Shown here in pieces: positions 33,772 through 41,846 of a DNA stretch of 50,690 nucleotides; the first letter of the stretch is position 1; the number at the start of each line of letters is the position of its first letter. This DNA comes from Betaproteobacteria bacterium (GTDB taxonomy: Bacteria > Pseudomonadota > Gammaproteobacteria > Burkholderiales > Burkholderiaceae_C): assembly GCA_009921465.1 (NCBI GenBank), contig RFXS01000002.1, positions 1 to 50,690 on the forward strand, read 5' to 3'. Position numbers and translations under genes: made by a program. Under the pieces are notes generated by a model, which saw only the letters and a list, made by a program, of their open reading frames with translations, was not told the DNA's origin and ran no database searches.

Positions 33772-33996
33772 CTAGATGATGTGGGACATGAAGGTGTACA
33801 CCGCAGCTTTGACACCTTGGCTCATGCTCTTGGCTTCCTCTGCACCGGGGAGCAGATCTCGCCATTGAACACCCACCAGCTTGGCCAGCAGTGCGGCAAC
33901 GAACAAACATCCGAATCCGATGAGATAGATGGCCCAATAAGCGTGAGAACCGTTCGCGCGCGAATGGCTCTCGTTGAGTTGGGATGTGTTTTGCAT
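33772..33996 (-). CDS. 74-residue single-span membrane protein inserted between pufB and pufA
   Basis: ATG at 33996 preceded by GGAG (nine bases). The product has a polar, Ser/Asn-rich N-terminus ([19 protein letters not shown]), one membrane helix at about 20-42 ([20 protein letters not shown]), then [14 protein letters not shown] and an amphipathic C-terminal helix ending [12 protein letters not shown]. Size and plan resemble PufX (polar end, helix, LP turn, short C-terminal helix) and PufQ (74 aa), but I see no convincing residue-level match to either, and PufX normally follows pufM. Tight packing (stop 10 bases before the pufA start, 44 bases after pufB) means it is co-transcribed with LH1. 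Function unknown; an LH1 or quinone-channel subunit or an assembly factor is a guess. Confidence 0.8.
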   Translation of the reverse strand: MQNTSQLNESHSRANGSHAYWAIYLIGFGCLFVAALLAKLVGVQWRDLLPGAEEAKSMSQGVKAAVYTFMSHII

Positions 33997-34040
33997 GACA
34001 GTGACTCCGTCAATCAATGGTTGAAAAAATCAGCTCTGAA

Positions 34041-34184
34041 TCAGAACCAGGGACGCCACGCCCAGACCAAGACGTGGGCCAGCACAGCGACTGCTGTAAA
34101 GCCCACGGTGCCCTGCATCCAGTAGTGGTGGAACTCCTGGGCTTCCTCATCGGTGAGTCCGGAAATAGATGTCTTTGATGACAT
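34041..34184 (-). CDS. pufB: PufB, LH1 beta polypeptide
   Basis: A 47-residue chain: [20 protein letters not shown] at the N-terminus, then [19 protein letters not shown], with the bacteriochlorophyll-ligating His37 and the RPWF end typical of LH1 beta. AGGAG precedes the ATG by nine bases. It is the first puf gene, 144 bases after bchZ. That gap holds no exact PpsR box (the nearest match, at 34290-34306, has 11 instead of 12 spacer bases). Confidence 0.95.
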   Translation of the reverse strand: MSSKTSISGLTDEEAQEFHHYWMQGTVGFTAVAVLAHVLVWAWRPWF

Positions 34185-34328
34185 TTTTTGCTCCTGTTAA
34201 CAAGGCCTTTCGACCCGGGTTGCGCACAGCCCGCGCAGATGGGCATCCGCAGCCAACGGCCACGACATCTTGATGGCGGTGTCGTACCTGTCGACATCCG
34301 CGGGGTGAAACCAAATAAGCGATTGCAT

Positions 34329-35834
34329 TCATACAGCCACACCCAGACCCAATTCACGGCTGGCCGCATTCACATGTTCTTGGGTCACCTCGTTGTGACC
34401 TTGCGCTTGCGACAGTTGCTCGGCTTGGTCGCGCAATCGCTTGGCAGCAGAAATTTGCACCAACACAGGCTGGCTTTGCACCACATCGCGCAAACGCTGC
34501 TGCGCCTGGTCTTGCCAACTGGCATTGGGTGGGGCCACACCCCTGGCCTGAGTGGCTTCAACCTTGTCCATCTCAGTGCCCAACGGCAGGATGTGAAACA
34601 GTGCATCAAACAAAGCGTTGCAAACTTCTTGCACCACGTAAGTCGCACCGCTGTACCCCATGAAGGGCGTGCCGGTGTGGCGGCGAATAATGGCCCCGGG
34701 AAATGAAGCCGCGATGAATGCCGCACGCATGGGGCTGCTCCCAGAGACTTCGCTCAAGTACATGCGTTCGTTGTAACTGCCAAACATGATCAGTGGTGTT
34801 TGGGTCTTGACCATTTCACGCACGGCCACGTTGTCGGTTTTGGTTCCAGCGGTGCGCGAGACACTGAAGCGACATGGCAAGCCCATTTCTGCTTCTAAAA
34901 AATGTTTCAAACCACGCGCATAGGTTTCGCCAGCCACCACAGCAAAGCTGGCGGTGGCAAAAAAGTCCTGTGTGACCGAACGCCACAAATCCCACAGCGG
35001 TTTTAGGGTGGTGTGCTTCTCGCGCTCAATGAACGGTTCTGGATCGAGGTTGAGCAATTCACCGAGTTTGCGTAAAAAATAGGTTGTGCTGTGCATGCCA
35101 ATGGGGGCTTGCAGGTAGGGTCGCTCGAGCGCCTCACACAGCATGCGGCCAAATTCGCGGTACATGCAAATGTTGACATCGGCCTCAACCAAGCGCGACA
35201 CATCAGCCAGGTGACTGCCCAAGGGAAACACCATGTTGACTTCTGCACCAATGCCCTGCACCAAACGGCGAATTTCGGCCAAGTCACTGGCACTGTTGAA
35301 TGTGCCGTAACAAGGGCCAATGATGTTGACACGCGGCTTTTCACCCACCGGTCGCTCAGCGAAAGGTTTGCGCGCAGGCACTTTGCGCAAACCGTACTCG
35401 CTCCACAACCAATACATGGCGCGGTTGGCGCACTGCCACTGGTCTTCGTCAATGGTGCGCGGTAAAAAGCGTGAGATGTTCGTGCCCTCAGGTGTCACGC
35501 CGCCGCCGATCATTTCGGCAATGGAGCCTGTCACCACCACTGCAGGCAACTCAGGGTCCAACACCGCGTGGGCACGTTTCATGGCGCCTTCGGTCCCTTC
35601 TCGGCCCAATTGCTCCTCGGCCAAGCCAGTCACCACAATGGGCAACTCGTGTGGCGGTAATGCATCGGTGTAATGCAGCACCGATGTGACGGGCAAGTTT
35701 TCACAACCAACTGGCCCGTCAATGACCACTTGCAAGCCCTTGATGGCCGTGAACACGTACACCGCGCCCCAATATCCGCCTGCGCGATCGTGGTCGAGGA
35801 TCAAAGGAGATTTGAGCATGCTGGGCTGACTCAT
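34329..35834 (-). CDS. bchZ: BchZ, chlorophyllide a reductase subunit Z
   Basis: A 501-residue NifK-like subunit of chlorophyllide a oxidoreductase, which reduces ring B to the bacteriochlorin. [20 protein letters not shown] and [20 protein letters not shown] (cluster Cys) are typical; later [19 protein letters not shown]. Coupled to bchY by ATGA (35831-35834). Confidence 0.96.
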   Translation of the reverse strand: MSQPSMLKSPLILDHDRAGGYWGAVYVFTAIKGLQVVIDGPVGCENLPVTSVLHYTDALPPHELPIVVTGLAEEQLGREGTEGAMKRAHAVLDPELPAVVVTGSIAEMIGGGVTPEGTNISRFLPRTIDEDQWQCANRAMYWLWSEYGLRKVPARKPFAERPVGEKPRVNIIGPCYGTFNSASDLAEIRRLVQGIGAEVNMVFPLGSHLADVSRLVEADVNICMYREFGRMLCEALERPYLQAPIGMHSTTYFLRKLGELLNLDPEPFIEREKHTTLKPLWDLWRSVTQDFFATASFAVVAGETYARGLKHFLEAEMGLPCRFSVSRTAGTKTDNVAVREMVKTQTPLIMFGSYNERMYLSEVSGSSPMRAAFIAASFPGAIIRRHTGTPFMGYSGATYVVQEVCNALFDALFHILPLGTEMDKVEATQARGVAPPNASWQDQAQQRLRDVVQSQPVLVQISAAKRLRDQAEQLSQAQGHNEVTQEHVNAASRELGLGVAV

Positions 35835-37384
35835 TGACCCATCTCCTCGGCTTTGCGTTTCTTCATCAACTTTTCAAGTTGGCGGCGGGTTTCGGCTTTG
35901 AACTCTGGCCTGTCTTTGGGAACCGACTCCCAAACGCCTGCGGCATGGCCCGCGCCCACATCGCCGAAAAAACCCTTCATCGCATTGAATCGGCTTTGGT
36001 TGCCCATGGCCGCTTGCACCACTTGCACCAAAGAGCCGGCACCAGCGACACCCATCAAAGGGCGGGCGGAAATCAAATTGGTGAAATACAGCGAAGGCAC
36101 GCTGTTTTGCTTGGCGATCTGCACCACTGGTGTCGTGCCAATGGCCAGCTCAGGCCGATACTCGTACATGGCATTGAGGTCTTGCTCAAGCGAGGCACGC
36201 ATTTGCACCTGCACACCTTTGGCTTGAAGCCAAGCAATGTCTTGCGCATTCCACTCGCTGGCTGGGCAAGCAGAGCCCACATAGCGCACATCGGCCCCGC
36301 ACTCGATCAGCAAACGCCCGACCAGCAACTCAGAGCCTTCGTACCCACTCAAGGTGATGCGTCCGGTGATCGGCTTTTGCATCAGCAAGCCGCGCATTTG
36401 GCCCAAAGCCTGGTTGCGCGCCAAATCAATTTGGGCTTGGGCCAACCCGGCGGCCTGCCCAATGTTTTGCAACCAGTCTTGGGTGCCTTCTAAGCCCACG
36501 GGTGCAGAGCCAACCACCGGGCGACCGGCTGCGCGGAACTCTCGCACGCTGGCGGTGTAAAAAGGGTGTATCGCTGCAGCGACGCTGCAATCGAGCGCAG
36601 CGTACAGCTCTCGCCATTCGCGGGTTGGCACCACCGGACCAGCGGCCAAACCCATGGGCGCGAGCATCTGCCCGATGATGACGGGATCGGCCGGGAACAT
36701 TTCACCCAACAACGCCACCGTGGGTTTGTCCGCGCGCCCTGCGCGTGGTGCCGCCACGGGTCCACTGATGATTTCTTCGCGCGCGTATTTCAGCATTGCG
36801 CCAGCCAGCACATCTTTGGCCTCTGCATGGGTCGGCACACCAAAGCCTGGCACATCAATGCCAATGATGCGAACACCATTGATTTCTTTGGGCAGCAACT
36901 GCAACGGAACGCCGCTGGCGGTGGGCACACACAAATTGATGATGATCACGGTGTCGACTTGTGATGGATCGGCCTGGGCATGCACAGCCTCACGAATGTC
37001 CTCAAAGAGCTTGCCCGTGACCAAGGATTCCGAGTTGAATGGCACATAGCCCACACTGCGTCGCGCACCATAAAAATGTGAGGTGAACGTTAAACCGTAG
37101 ACGCAACATGCCGACCCAGACAAGATGGTGGCAGTGCGCTTCATGCGCAAACCCACCCGCAATGACCCAAAGGCGGGACACATGCTTTGCGGCTGATCAT
37201 GTGGCCCCGCATCGGGCTGGCGCGGGTAATCACGGGCGTATTGGTCCAGCACCTCTGATTTGCCGACCTCTTTGGCCGCATCCACCATGGCTTGTGTGCC
37301 TGCGTGGCAACCCATGCCGTCGCCTTGCAGACCTTGCGCGTTGACGACTTGCGGGCTTGGGTGAATCGGGATGGTGCGTGTCAT
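35831..37384 (-). CDS. bchY: BchY, chlorophyllide a reductase subunit Y
   Basis: A 517-residue NifD-like subunit pairing with BchZ. Cysteine segments expected to ligate the [4Fe-4S] cluster are [32 protein letters not shown] and [36 protein letters not shown] is also family-typical. It is 35 bases downstream of bchX and overlaps bchZ by four bases. Confidence 0.96.
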   Translation of the reverse strand: MTRTIPIHPSPQVVNAQGLQGDGMGCHAGTQAMVDAAKEVGKSEVLDQYARDYPRQPDAGPHDQPQSMCPAFGSLRVGLRMKRTATILSGSACCVYGLTFTSHFYGARRSVGYVPFNSESLVTGKLFEDIREAVHAQADPSQVDTVIIINLCVPTASGVPLQLLPKEINGVRIIGIDVPGFGVPTHAEAKDVLAGAMLKYAREEIISGPVAAPRAGRADKPTVALLGEMFPADPVIIGQMLAPMGLAAGPVVPTREWRELYAALDCSVAAAIHPFYTASVREFRAAGRPVVGSAPVGLEGTQDWLQNIGQAAGLAQAQIDLARNQALGQMRGLLMQKPITGRITLSGYEGSELLVGRLLIECGADVRYVGSACPASEWNAQDIAWLQAKGVQVQMRASLEQDLNAMYEYRPELAIGTTPVVQIAKQNSVPSLYFTNLISARPLMGVAGAGSLVQVVQAAMGNQSRFNAMKGFFGDVGAGHAAGVWESVPKDRPEFKAETRRQLEKLMKKRKAEEMGQ

Positions 37385-37419
37385 GGCCTGTTCCTGTACG
37401 GTGTCTGAAGTTGCAGGGG

Positions 37420-38424
37420 TCAGGCGGCGTCGTAGACGACTTCCAGCGAAGGCTTGATGTCTTCGTGTTTGCCCACCATGTCAAAAATGGTGGCTGGCTC
37501 GAGCACCACGTTGCGACCCACCACATCGGCACTGAACAACCCCAACAGCTGGTCTTGTGTTTGTGGCTTGGGTCGCTGAGGCGGGGCCTCGGCCACGTTT
37601 TTGGCCAGTTCCGCAAACAAAGATCCCCACTCACCGTCAGGGCGACCAATGATTTCGTAGCTGGCACTCTTGCGGCGGATGTCTTCGTTGGCAGGAATGG
37701 ATGCCAGCACGGGAATGCCTGCGTTCTCGGCAAAGGCCTGGGCCTCGCCGGTGCCATCGTCTTTGTTGATGACCATGCCAGCCACGCCCACATTGCCACC
37801 GAGCTTGCGGAAATACTCGACGGCCGAGCACACGTTGTTGGCCACATACAGCGACTGCAAGTCGTTGCTGGCGACCACGATCACCTTTTGGCACATGTCA
37901 CGTGCGATCGGCAGACCAAATCCGCCGCACACCACATCGCCCAAGAAGTCGAGCAACACGTAGTCAAAGCCCCAATCGTGAAAGCCCAGTTTTTCCAGTG
38001 TTTCAAAGCCGTGGATGATGCCGCGCCCACCGCAGCCGCGCCCGACTTCGGGCCCACCCAACTCCATGGCAAATACACCATCGCGTTTGAAGCACACATC
38101 GCCAATGCTCACGGCCTGGCCCGACAACTTCAGCTTGGAGGATGTTTCAATGATGGTCGGACAAGCCTTGCCACCAAAGAGCAAACTGGTGGTGTCACTC
38201 TTGGGGTCGCACCCAATCAACAGCACCTTTTTACCTTGTTGGGCCATCATGTACGACAGGTTGGCCAAGGTAAAACTCTTGCCAATGCCACCCTTGCCGT
38301 AGATGGCAATGATTTGCGTTTCTTTGGTCACCTCACTGGTGCTGACGGCGTCGGGTTCAACGTCGGCCTCACGGCGCAGCACCTCAACAAATTTGATGGG
38401 TTGCGTGTTGGTGTTGGTGTTCAT
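37420..38424 (-). CDS. bchX: BchX, iron protein of chlorophyllide a reductase
   Basis: A 334-residue NifH-like ATPase. The P-loop [10 protein letters not shown] is at 42-51; cluster cysteines are in GRGCGGRG and DVVCGGFG. It delivers electrons to BchY-BchZ. Start 38424 is chosen because ATGA overlaps the bchC stop (38421-38424) and GGAG lies upstream; the frame is open to 38439. The second NifH-like ATPase of the window after BchL. Confidence 0.96.
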   Translation of the reverse strand: MNTNTNTQPIKFVEVLRREADVEPDAVSTSEVTKETQIIAIYGKGGIGKSFTLANLSYMMAQQGKKVLLIGCDPKSDTTSLLFGGKACPTIIETSSKLKLSGQAVSIGDVCFKRDGVFAMELGGPEVGRGCGGRGIIHGFETLEKLGFHDWGFDYVLLDFLGDVVCGGFGLPIARDMCQKVIVVASNDLQSLYVANNVCSAVEYFRKLGGNVGVAGMVINKDDGTGEAQAFAENAGIPVLASIPANEDIRRKSASYEIIGRPDGEWGSLFAELAKNVAEAPPQRPKPQTQDQLLGLFSADVVGRNVVLEPATIFDMVGKHEDIKPSLEVVYDAA

Positions 38425-39374
38425 GCGGTGGCACTCCAATCAAGGATCATCTTGAGACAGCTCGCATCTCCGAAGGCTGTCTCGTAGGCATTTCCAGCTT
38501 GGGTCGATGGCTGGGTGTGGGTGATCAAACCGTCAAGGGACAAGCGCTTGGTGTTGACCAACTCGCTGACGGCCAATAAGTCAGGGCGTTTCCATTCGGC
38601 AGCAATGCGCATGCGAGCCTCACGCATAAATGCGGGGGCATAGGCAAATTTCAGGTCTTGCTTGTAAAAGCCAGCCAACACCAGCTCGCCTCCTGGGCGC
38701 AGACGCTGGATCAGGCTGTCTAACAAACTGCCATCGCCACTCACGTCGTAAATCGCGCCATAGTCGCGACGCGGGTCATCTTGTGGGTTTATCACCTGGT
38801 AACCCTGTGCCCCAGCACATCGATCGGCATGTGTTTCCCACACCGTCGGCGCCGGCATGCCTGCAGCCACTGTCAAACGTGCCAGCAAGCGACCCATGAC
38901 ACCATGGCCAATGATCAACTCTGGCGGCGCAAAGGGGTCTTGCCGCCCGCCCCCAGATACGGCGTGGTAGGCCGTGGCGGCCAGCGCCAGCAAAACGGCC
39001 TGGGCGCCCATATGGTCGGCAACGGGCATGACTTTTTGGGCAGAAACCACCAACCTGGAAGCGGCCCCTCCAAACAAGCTTTTGACGCCGGTAAAGCAAT
39101 TGGCGCCAGGCACAAATACGCGTTGCCCGGCGTGCACATCGGTGTCCGGTGCCGCACGAACCACACGGCCCACTGTTTCATAGCCGGGCACCAATGGATA
39201 CCCCATGCCTGGGAAAGGTGGCATGCTGCCGTCCCAGAGCATGCGCTCGGTGCCGGTGCTGATGCCGCTGTACTCGACGGCCACCTCGAGCTGCCCGTTT
39301 TGCATAACTGGCAAGTCCAAGGCCTGTAAGCTCAGCTGCTTGGGGCTGTTGAAAACAACGGCTTGGGATTTCAT
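38421..39374 (-). CDS. bchC: BchC, bacteriochlorophyllide a dehydrogenase
   Basis: A 317-residue zinc-type alcohol dehydrogenase-like (MDR) enzyme that oxidises the 3-hydroxyethyl group to acetyl. Family segments: SGISTGTERMLWDGSMPPFP, GYPLVPGYETVGRVV, LIIGHGVMGRLLARL (nucleotide fold). ATG 39374 (MKSQAVVFN) gives the usual N-terminus; the frame reaches 39422 but would cross the PpsR box at 39404-39421. Confidence 0.95.
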   Translation of the reverse strand: MKSQAVVFNSPKQLSLQALDLPVMQNGQLEVAVEYSGISTGTERMLWDGSMPPFPGMGYPLVPGYETVGRVVRAAPDTDVHAGQRVFVPGANCFTGVKSLFGGAASRLVVSAQKVMPVADHMGAQAVLLALAATAYHAVSGGGRQDPFAPPELIIGHGVMGRLLARLTVAAGMPAPTVWETHADRCAGAQGYQVINPQDDPRRDYGAIYDVSGDGSLLDSLIQRLRPGGELVLAGFYKQDLKFAYAPAFMREARMRIAAEWKRPDLLAVSELVNTKRLSLDGLITHTQPSTQAGNAYETAFGDASCLKMILDWSATA

Positions 39375-39403
39375 GGTTGTATTTTTTGCTTTACTTTGTT
39401 TAA

Positions 39404-39421
39404 TGTCAAAGAAAATTGACA
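39404..39421. promoter_or_regulatory. PpsR/CrtJ box upstream of bchC
   Basis: TGTCAAAGAAAATTGACA, an exact TGT-N12-ACA palindrome 30 bases before the bchC ATG and 12 bases after the crtF stop. Read on the minus strand its right arm TTGACA can serve as the -35 of a bchC promoter with AAAAAT 17 bases on. It marks bchC as the head of a PpsR-controlled bchCXYZ-puf unit. Confidence 0.85.
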
Positions 39422-39432
39422 CTTTTATTCAA

Positions 39433-40626
39433 TTAGCAGGGTAAACACTTAGATTTCCGCCCCAAAAGGATCTGGGCATGGATGGGCATCGCGTTGGGAA
39501 CCCGCTCAACATGGATAAAACCAACCTGCGCCATCATGGTCATCAATTCCTGCGGGGTGCGCAAACGCCCGTCACCCATGGCGAGCAAGTAAAAATGGAA
39601 GTAAGCATCCACCGATGTGTCGTTTGAGCCGGACTCATGCTCGGACTGCGCCATCGGCTCTGCCAGCAACAGGGTGCCTCCCTGGGGCAAAGCGTCATAG
39701 GCTTTTTGCAGAATTTGACGCACCACTGCATCAGGGTGGTCGTGGGCCACGCGCACCAAGGTGATGAGGTCGGCACCAGCAGGCAAGGGGTCGTCTAAAA
39801 AGCTGCCCGGGTGCAAGCTCACACGATCACTCAAACCTTTGGAGCGCAGGTTTTCACGCGCCAAGTCCAGCACCGGAGGCAAGTCAAACATCTTGAATTT
39901 CAAGTGCGGCGCATGGGCAGCCAACTCACTCACAAACCGACCGCGCCCCGCGCCCACATCGAGTACGCAACGGTGTTCTCCAAAGTAATACGAGGACAAT
40001 ATTTCTTGCACCACAAAACCTTGTGAAGCAGCCATCAACTCTGAATAGCGGGTAAATTTATTTAACTCGCCGGCCTGTGGTGCAGATGCAGGCTTGGCAT
40101 GGGCATAGGGCCAGTAATCGGCCATGCCACCGCGCCACGCGTTGCCCAGAAACTCAATGGGGTCTTGCATATCTTGGTAGAGCAAGTGGTTGTGCTCAAT
40201 CATTTGTGCAATGCCTTCGTGCTGGGCCAATGGCACGCCCAACGGGCCCAATCCAAAGCGCCCATGACCACGTTGCTCCAACAACCCCAGCGCCACCGAA
40301 GACAGCAGCAAACGCTGCAAAGCGCTGGGAGCCAAGCTGGTTCGATGCGACAACTCGGCCAAATCTGCAGGAGCCTGTTGCAGTGTGCGAAACAAGTCCA
40401 ATCGCACACAAGCCAACAACACTTGGCTATGCACAAACCCCGCCATCAGGTCAAACAATTTGCGTGTGCGCCGGCGGGTGAGCCAACGCGTTATTGGGTT
40501 TCCCAGAGACCAGCGGTAAAGGCCCGGATGCGCGTACCAGCGCTCTAACTGCGCTTGCCACGCATCTTTGAGTGTGGGCTTGCCATTTGGGGCGGCAATG
40601 ACGGCCAGATCAAGGGGCTGTGACAT
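39433..40626 (-). CDS. crtF: CrtF, hydroxyneurosporene O-methyltransferase
   Basis: A 397-residue SAM-dependent O-methyltransferase that methylates the 1-hydroxyl of acyclic carotenoids. A winged-helix dimerisation domain (LAELSHRTSLAPSALQRLL) precedes the SAM motif VLDVGAGRGRFVSELA (about 246-261), with DLPPVLDLAREN and catalytic-type RVAHDHPD downstream. AAAGGA precedes ATG 40626. It follows crtE by 37 bases, so crtEF is probably one unit that reads on into bchC. Confidence 0.94.
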   Translation of the reverse strand: MSQPLDLAVIAAPNGKPTLKDAWQAQLERWYAHPGLYRWSLGNPITRWLTRRRTRKLFDLMAGFVHSQVLLACVRLDLFRTLQQAPADLAELSHRTSLAPSALQRLLLSSVALGLLEQRGHGRFGLGPLGVPLAQHEGIAQMIEHNHLLYQDMQDPIEFLGNAWRGGMADYWPYAHAKPASAPQAGELNKFTRYSELMAASQGFVVQEILSSYYFGEHRCVLDVGAGRGRFVSELAAHAPHLKFKMFDLPPVLDLARENLRSKGLSDRVSLHPGSFLDDPLPAGADLITLVRVAHDHPDAVVRQILQKAYDALPQGGTLLLAEPMAQSEHESGSNDTSVDAYFHFYLLAMGDGRLRTPQELMTMMAQVGFIHVERVPNAMPIHAQILLGRKSKCLPC

Positions 40627-40663
40627 GGTTTTCCTTTGCGAACCGAGGTGTTTGGCCTTGGGC

Positions 40664-41578
40664 TCAATGCGCTGCCCTGACGTGACCAACGGTCTCGTTG
40701 GCATGCGCTTCAAAATAACCTTGACACAGCTCCTTGGGCACCAAACGTTCTGCCTCGCGTTGAACCAGTTGGCGCAGCAAATCTCGATATGAGCAGGCAG
40801 GAATGGCGTCGGCGGCTTGATCAATCAGGTGGTCAAAATGCGCAATCGCCCCTTCCAAACCCAGGGCCTGGGCAGAACTCGGGCGCGCATGCAGGGCATC
40901 CTGCCCGACCGGCTTGCCCAACACAGCCGCATCGGCAATAACGTCGCGGATGTCGTCGGCCACCTGATAGGCCTCTCCCAAATAAGCACCCAGCGGAGCC
41001 CAAGGCTCAGGGGATTGACCGCAGCTGAGCGCCCCAGCGCGGGTGGCAGACACAAACAATGCCCCAGTCTTGGCCCGTTGGTATTGGCCCAGGTCGGCGC
41101 TGGTTTCGCACTCCCAAGCTTGTCCGGCGACGATGCCATGGGGCAAGCCCACGCCATGGGTCAAGTTGTCCATCAATGCCCACAGCCGAGCGGGGTGCTG
41201 CACCCCCGCTTGCAACATGACCCGGTAGGCCATGACGATCAAGCCATCTCCAGCCAACAAAGCCAAAGGTTCACTGAACGCTTTGTGCACGGTGGGGCGA
41301 CCACGCCGCATCTCGGCGTTGTCGAAAGCGGGCATGTCATCGTGAACCAAGGATGCGCAGTGCATCAACTCCAAGGACACGGCAGCGGCATTGGTCAATT
41401 CGGGCGCATCGTCACCACAGGCGGCGGCCACGGCCATGCACAACTGGGGGCGTATGCGGGCACCGCCGGAAAAAACGGCATGTCGCATGGCCGCTACCAA
41501 GCTTGGAGGCGCCCCAACGCCCGCGGCTTGCGCGAAATACGTGCTCAATGCCTGCTCTGTGCGTGTCAACAAACTCAT
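40664..41578 (-). CDS. crtE: CrtE, geranylgeranyl diphosphate synthase
   Basis: A 304-residue trans-prenyltransferase. First Asp-rich motif HDDMPAFDNAEMRRGRP at about 79-95, second YQVADDIRDVIAD. It makes C20 diphosphate for both carotenoids (CrtB) and the bacteriochlorophyll tail (BchG). GGAGG precedes ATG 41578. It is the first gene of the minus-strand run, divergent from the DUF3422 gene, with promoter and PpsR boxes between them. Confidence 0.94.
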   Translation of the reverse strand: MSLLTRTEQALSTYFAQAAGVGAPPSLVAAMRHAVFSGGARIRPQLCMAVAAACGDDAPELTNAAAVSLELMHCASLVHDDMPAFDNAEMRRGRPTVHKAFSEPLALLAGDGLIVMAYRVMLQAGVQHPARLWALMDNLTHGVGLPHGIVAGQAWECETSADLGQYQRAKTGALFVSATRAGALSCGQSPEPWAPLGAYLGEAYQVADDIRDVIADAAVLGKPVGQDALHARPSSAQALGLEGAIAHFDHLIDQAADAIPACSYRDLLRQLVQREAERLVPKELCQGYFEAHANETVGHVRAAH

Positions 41579-41598
41579 GGGACCTCCAATTGGGCTGA

Positions 41599-41616
41599 TG
41601 TCAATTAAAACTGACA
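41599..41616. promoter_or_regulatory. PpsR/CrtJ box downstream of the crtE promoter
   Basis: TGTCAATTAAAACTGACA, an exact TGT-N12-ACA palindrome, lies between the predicted crtE transcription start and its ribosome site. With the near-match at 41651-41668 it brackets the crtE promoter. Confidence 0.8.
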
Positions 41617-41628
41617 AGGCAAGGTGTC

Positions 41629-41656
41629 AATATAGCCTTATTTCCTGATCTGTCAA
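41629..41656 (-). promoter_or_regulatory. Predicted promoter of crtE
   Basis: On the minus strand a perfect -35 TTGACA (41651-41656) is followed after 16 bases by a -10 TATATT (41629-41634). The -35 is one arm of the box at 41651-41668. The start point would fall near 41622, leaving a leader of about 45 bases. Confidence 0.65.
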
Positions 41657-41668
41657 CTCATATTGACG
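41651..41668. promoter_or_regulatory. Near-match PpsR box over the crtE -35
   Basis: TGTCAACTCATATTGACG differs from TGT-N12-ACA only in the last base. It covers the -35 of crtE and is 52 bases (about five turns) centre to centre from the exact box at 41599-41616. Confidence 0.6.
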
Positions 41669-41800
41669 CACAGAGGCTGTTTACGGATCTGGTGCGAGCA
41701 TAAATTGGCCCTTCAATCTGATCGGAAAAATAGCTTTCCCATGGCCAGGCAAGGGCTCAGGGGTGCGTCCCAGTTGTCATTTAAATGAGGTCTGTGGTAT

Positions 41801-41818
41801 TGTCAACTTAAATTGACA
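41801..41818. promoter_or_regulatory. PpsR/CrtJ box upstream of the DUF3422 gene
   Basis: TGTCAACTTAAATTGACA, an exact TGT-N12-ACA palindrome 28 bases before the ATG at 41847. A weak promoter (TTGTCA 41774-41779, 18 bases, TATTGT 41798-41803) would have its -10 overlapped by the box. Box position suggests control of the plus-strand gene and possibly long-range repression of crtE. Confidence 0.75.
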
Positions 41819-41846
41819 TTCATTTTGTGCGCATTCGAGAATCTGC

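Noticed and set aside
34290-34306. TGT...ACA palindrome-like site upstream of pufB
   Set aside because: Spacer is 11, not 12 bases, and it is not near a recognisable promoter, so I do not call it a PpsR box.
34147-34332. 61-codon minus-strand frame starting in an ATGA with the bchZ stop, where pufQ lies in Rhodobacter
   Set aside because: No ribosome site, no hydrophobic helix (unlike PufQ), a basic low-complexity look, and it runs over the first codons of pufB. A leader-peptide role cannot be excluded but is unsupported.
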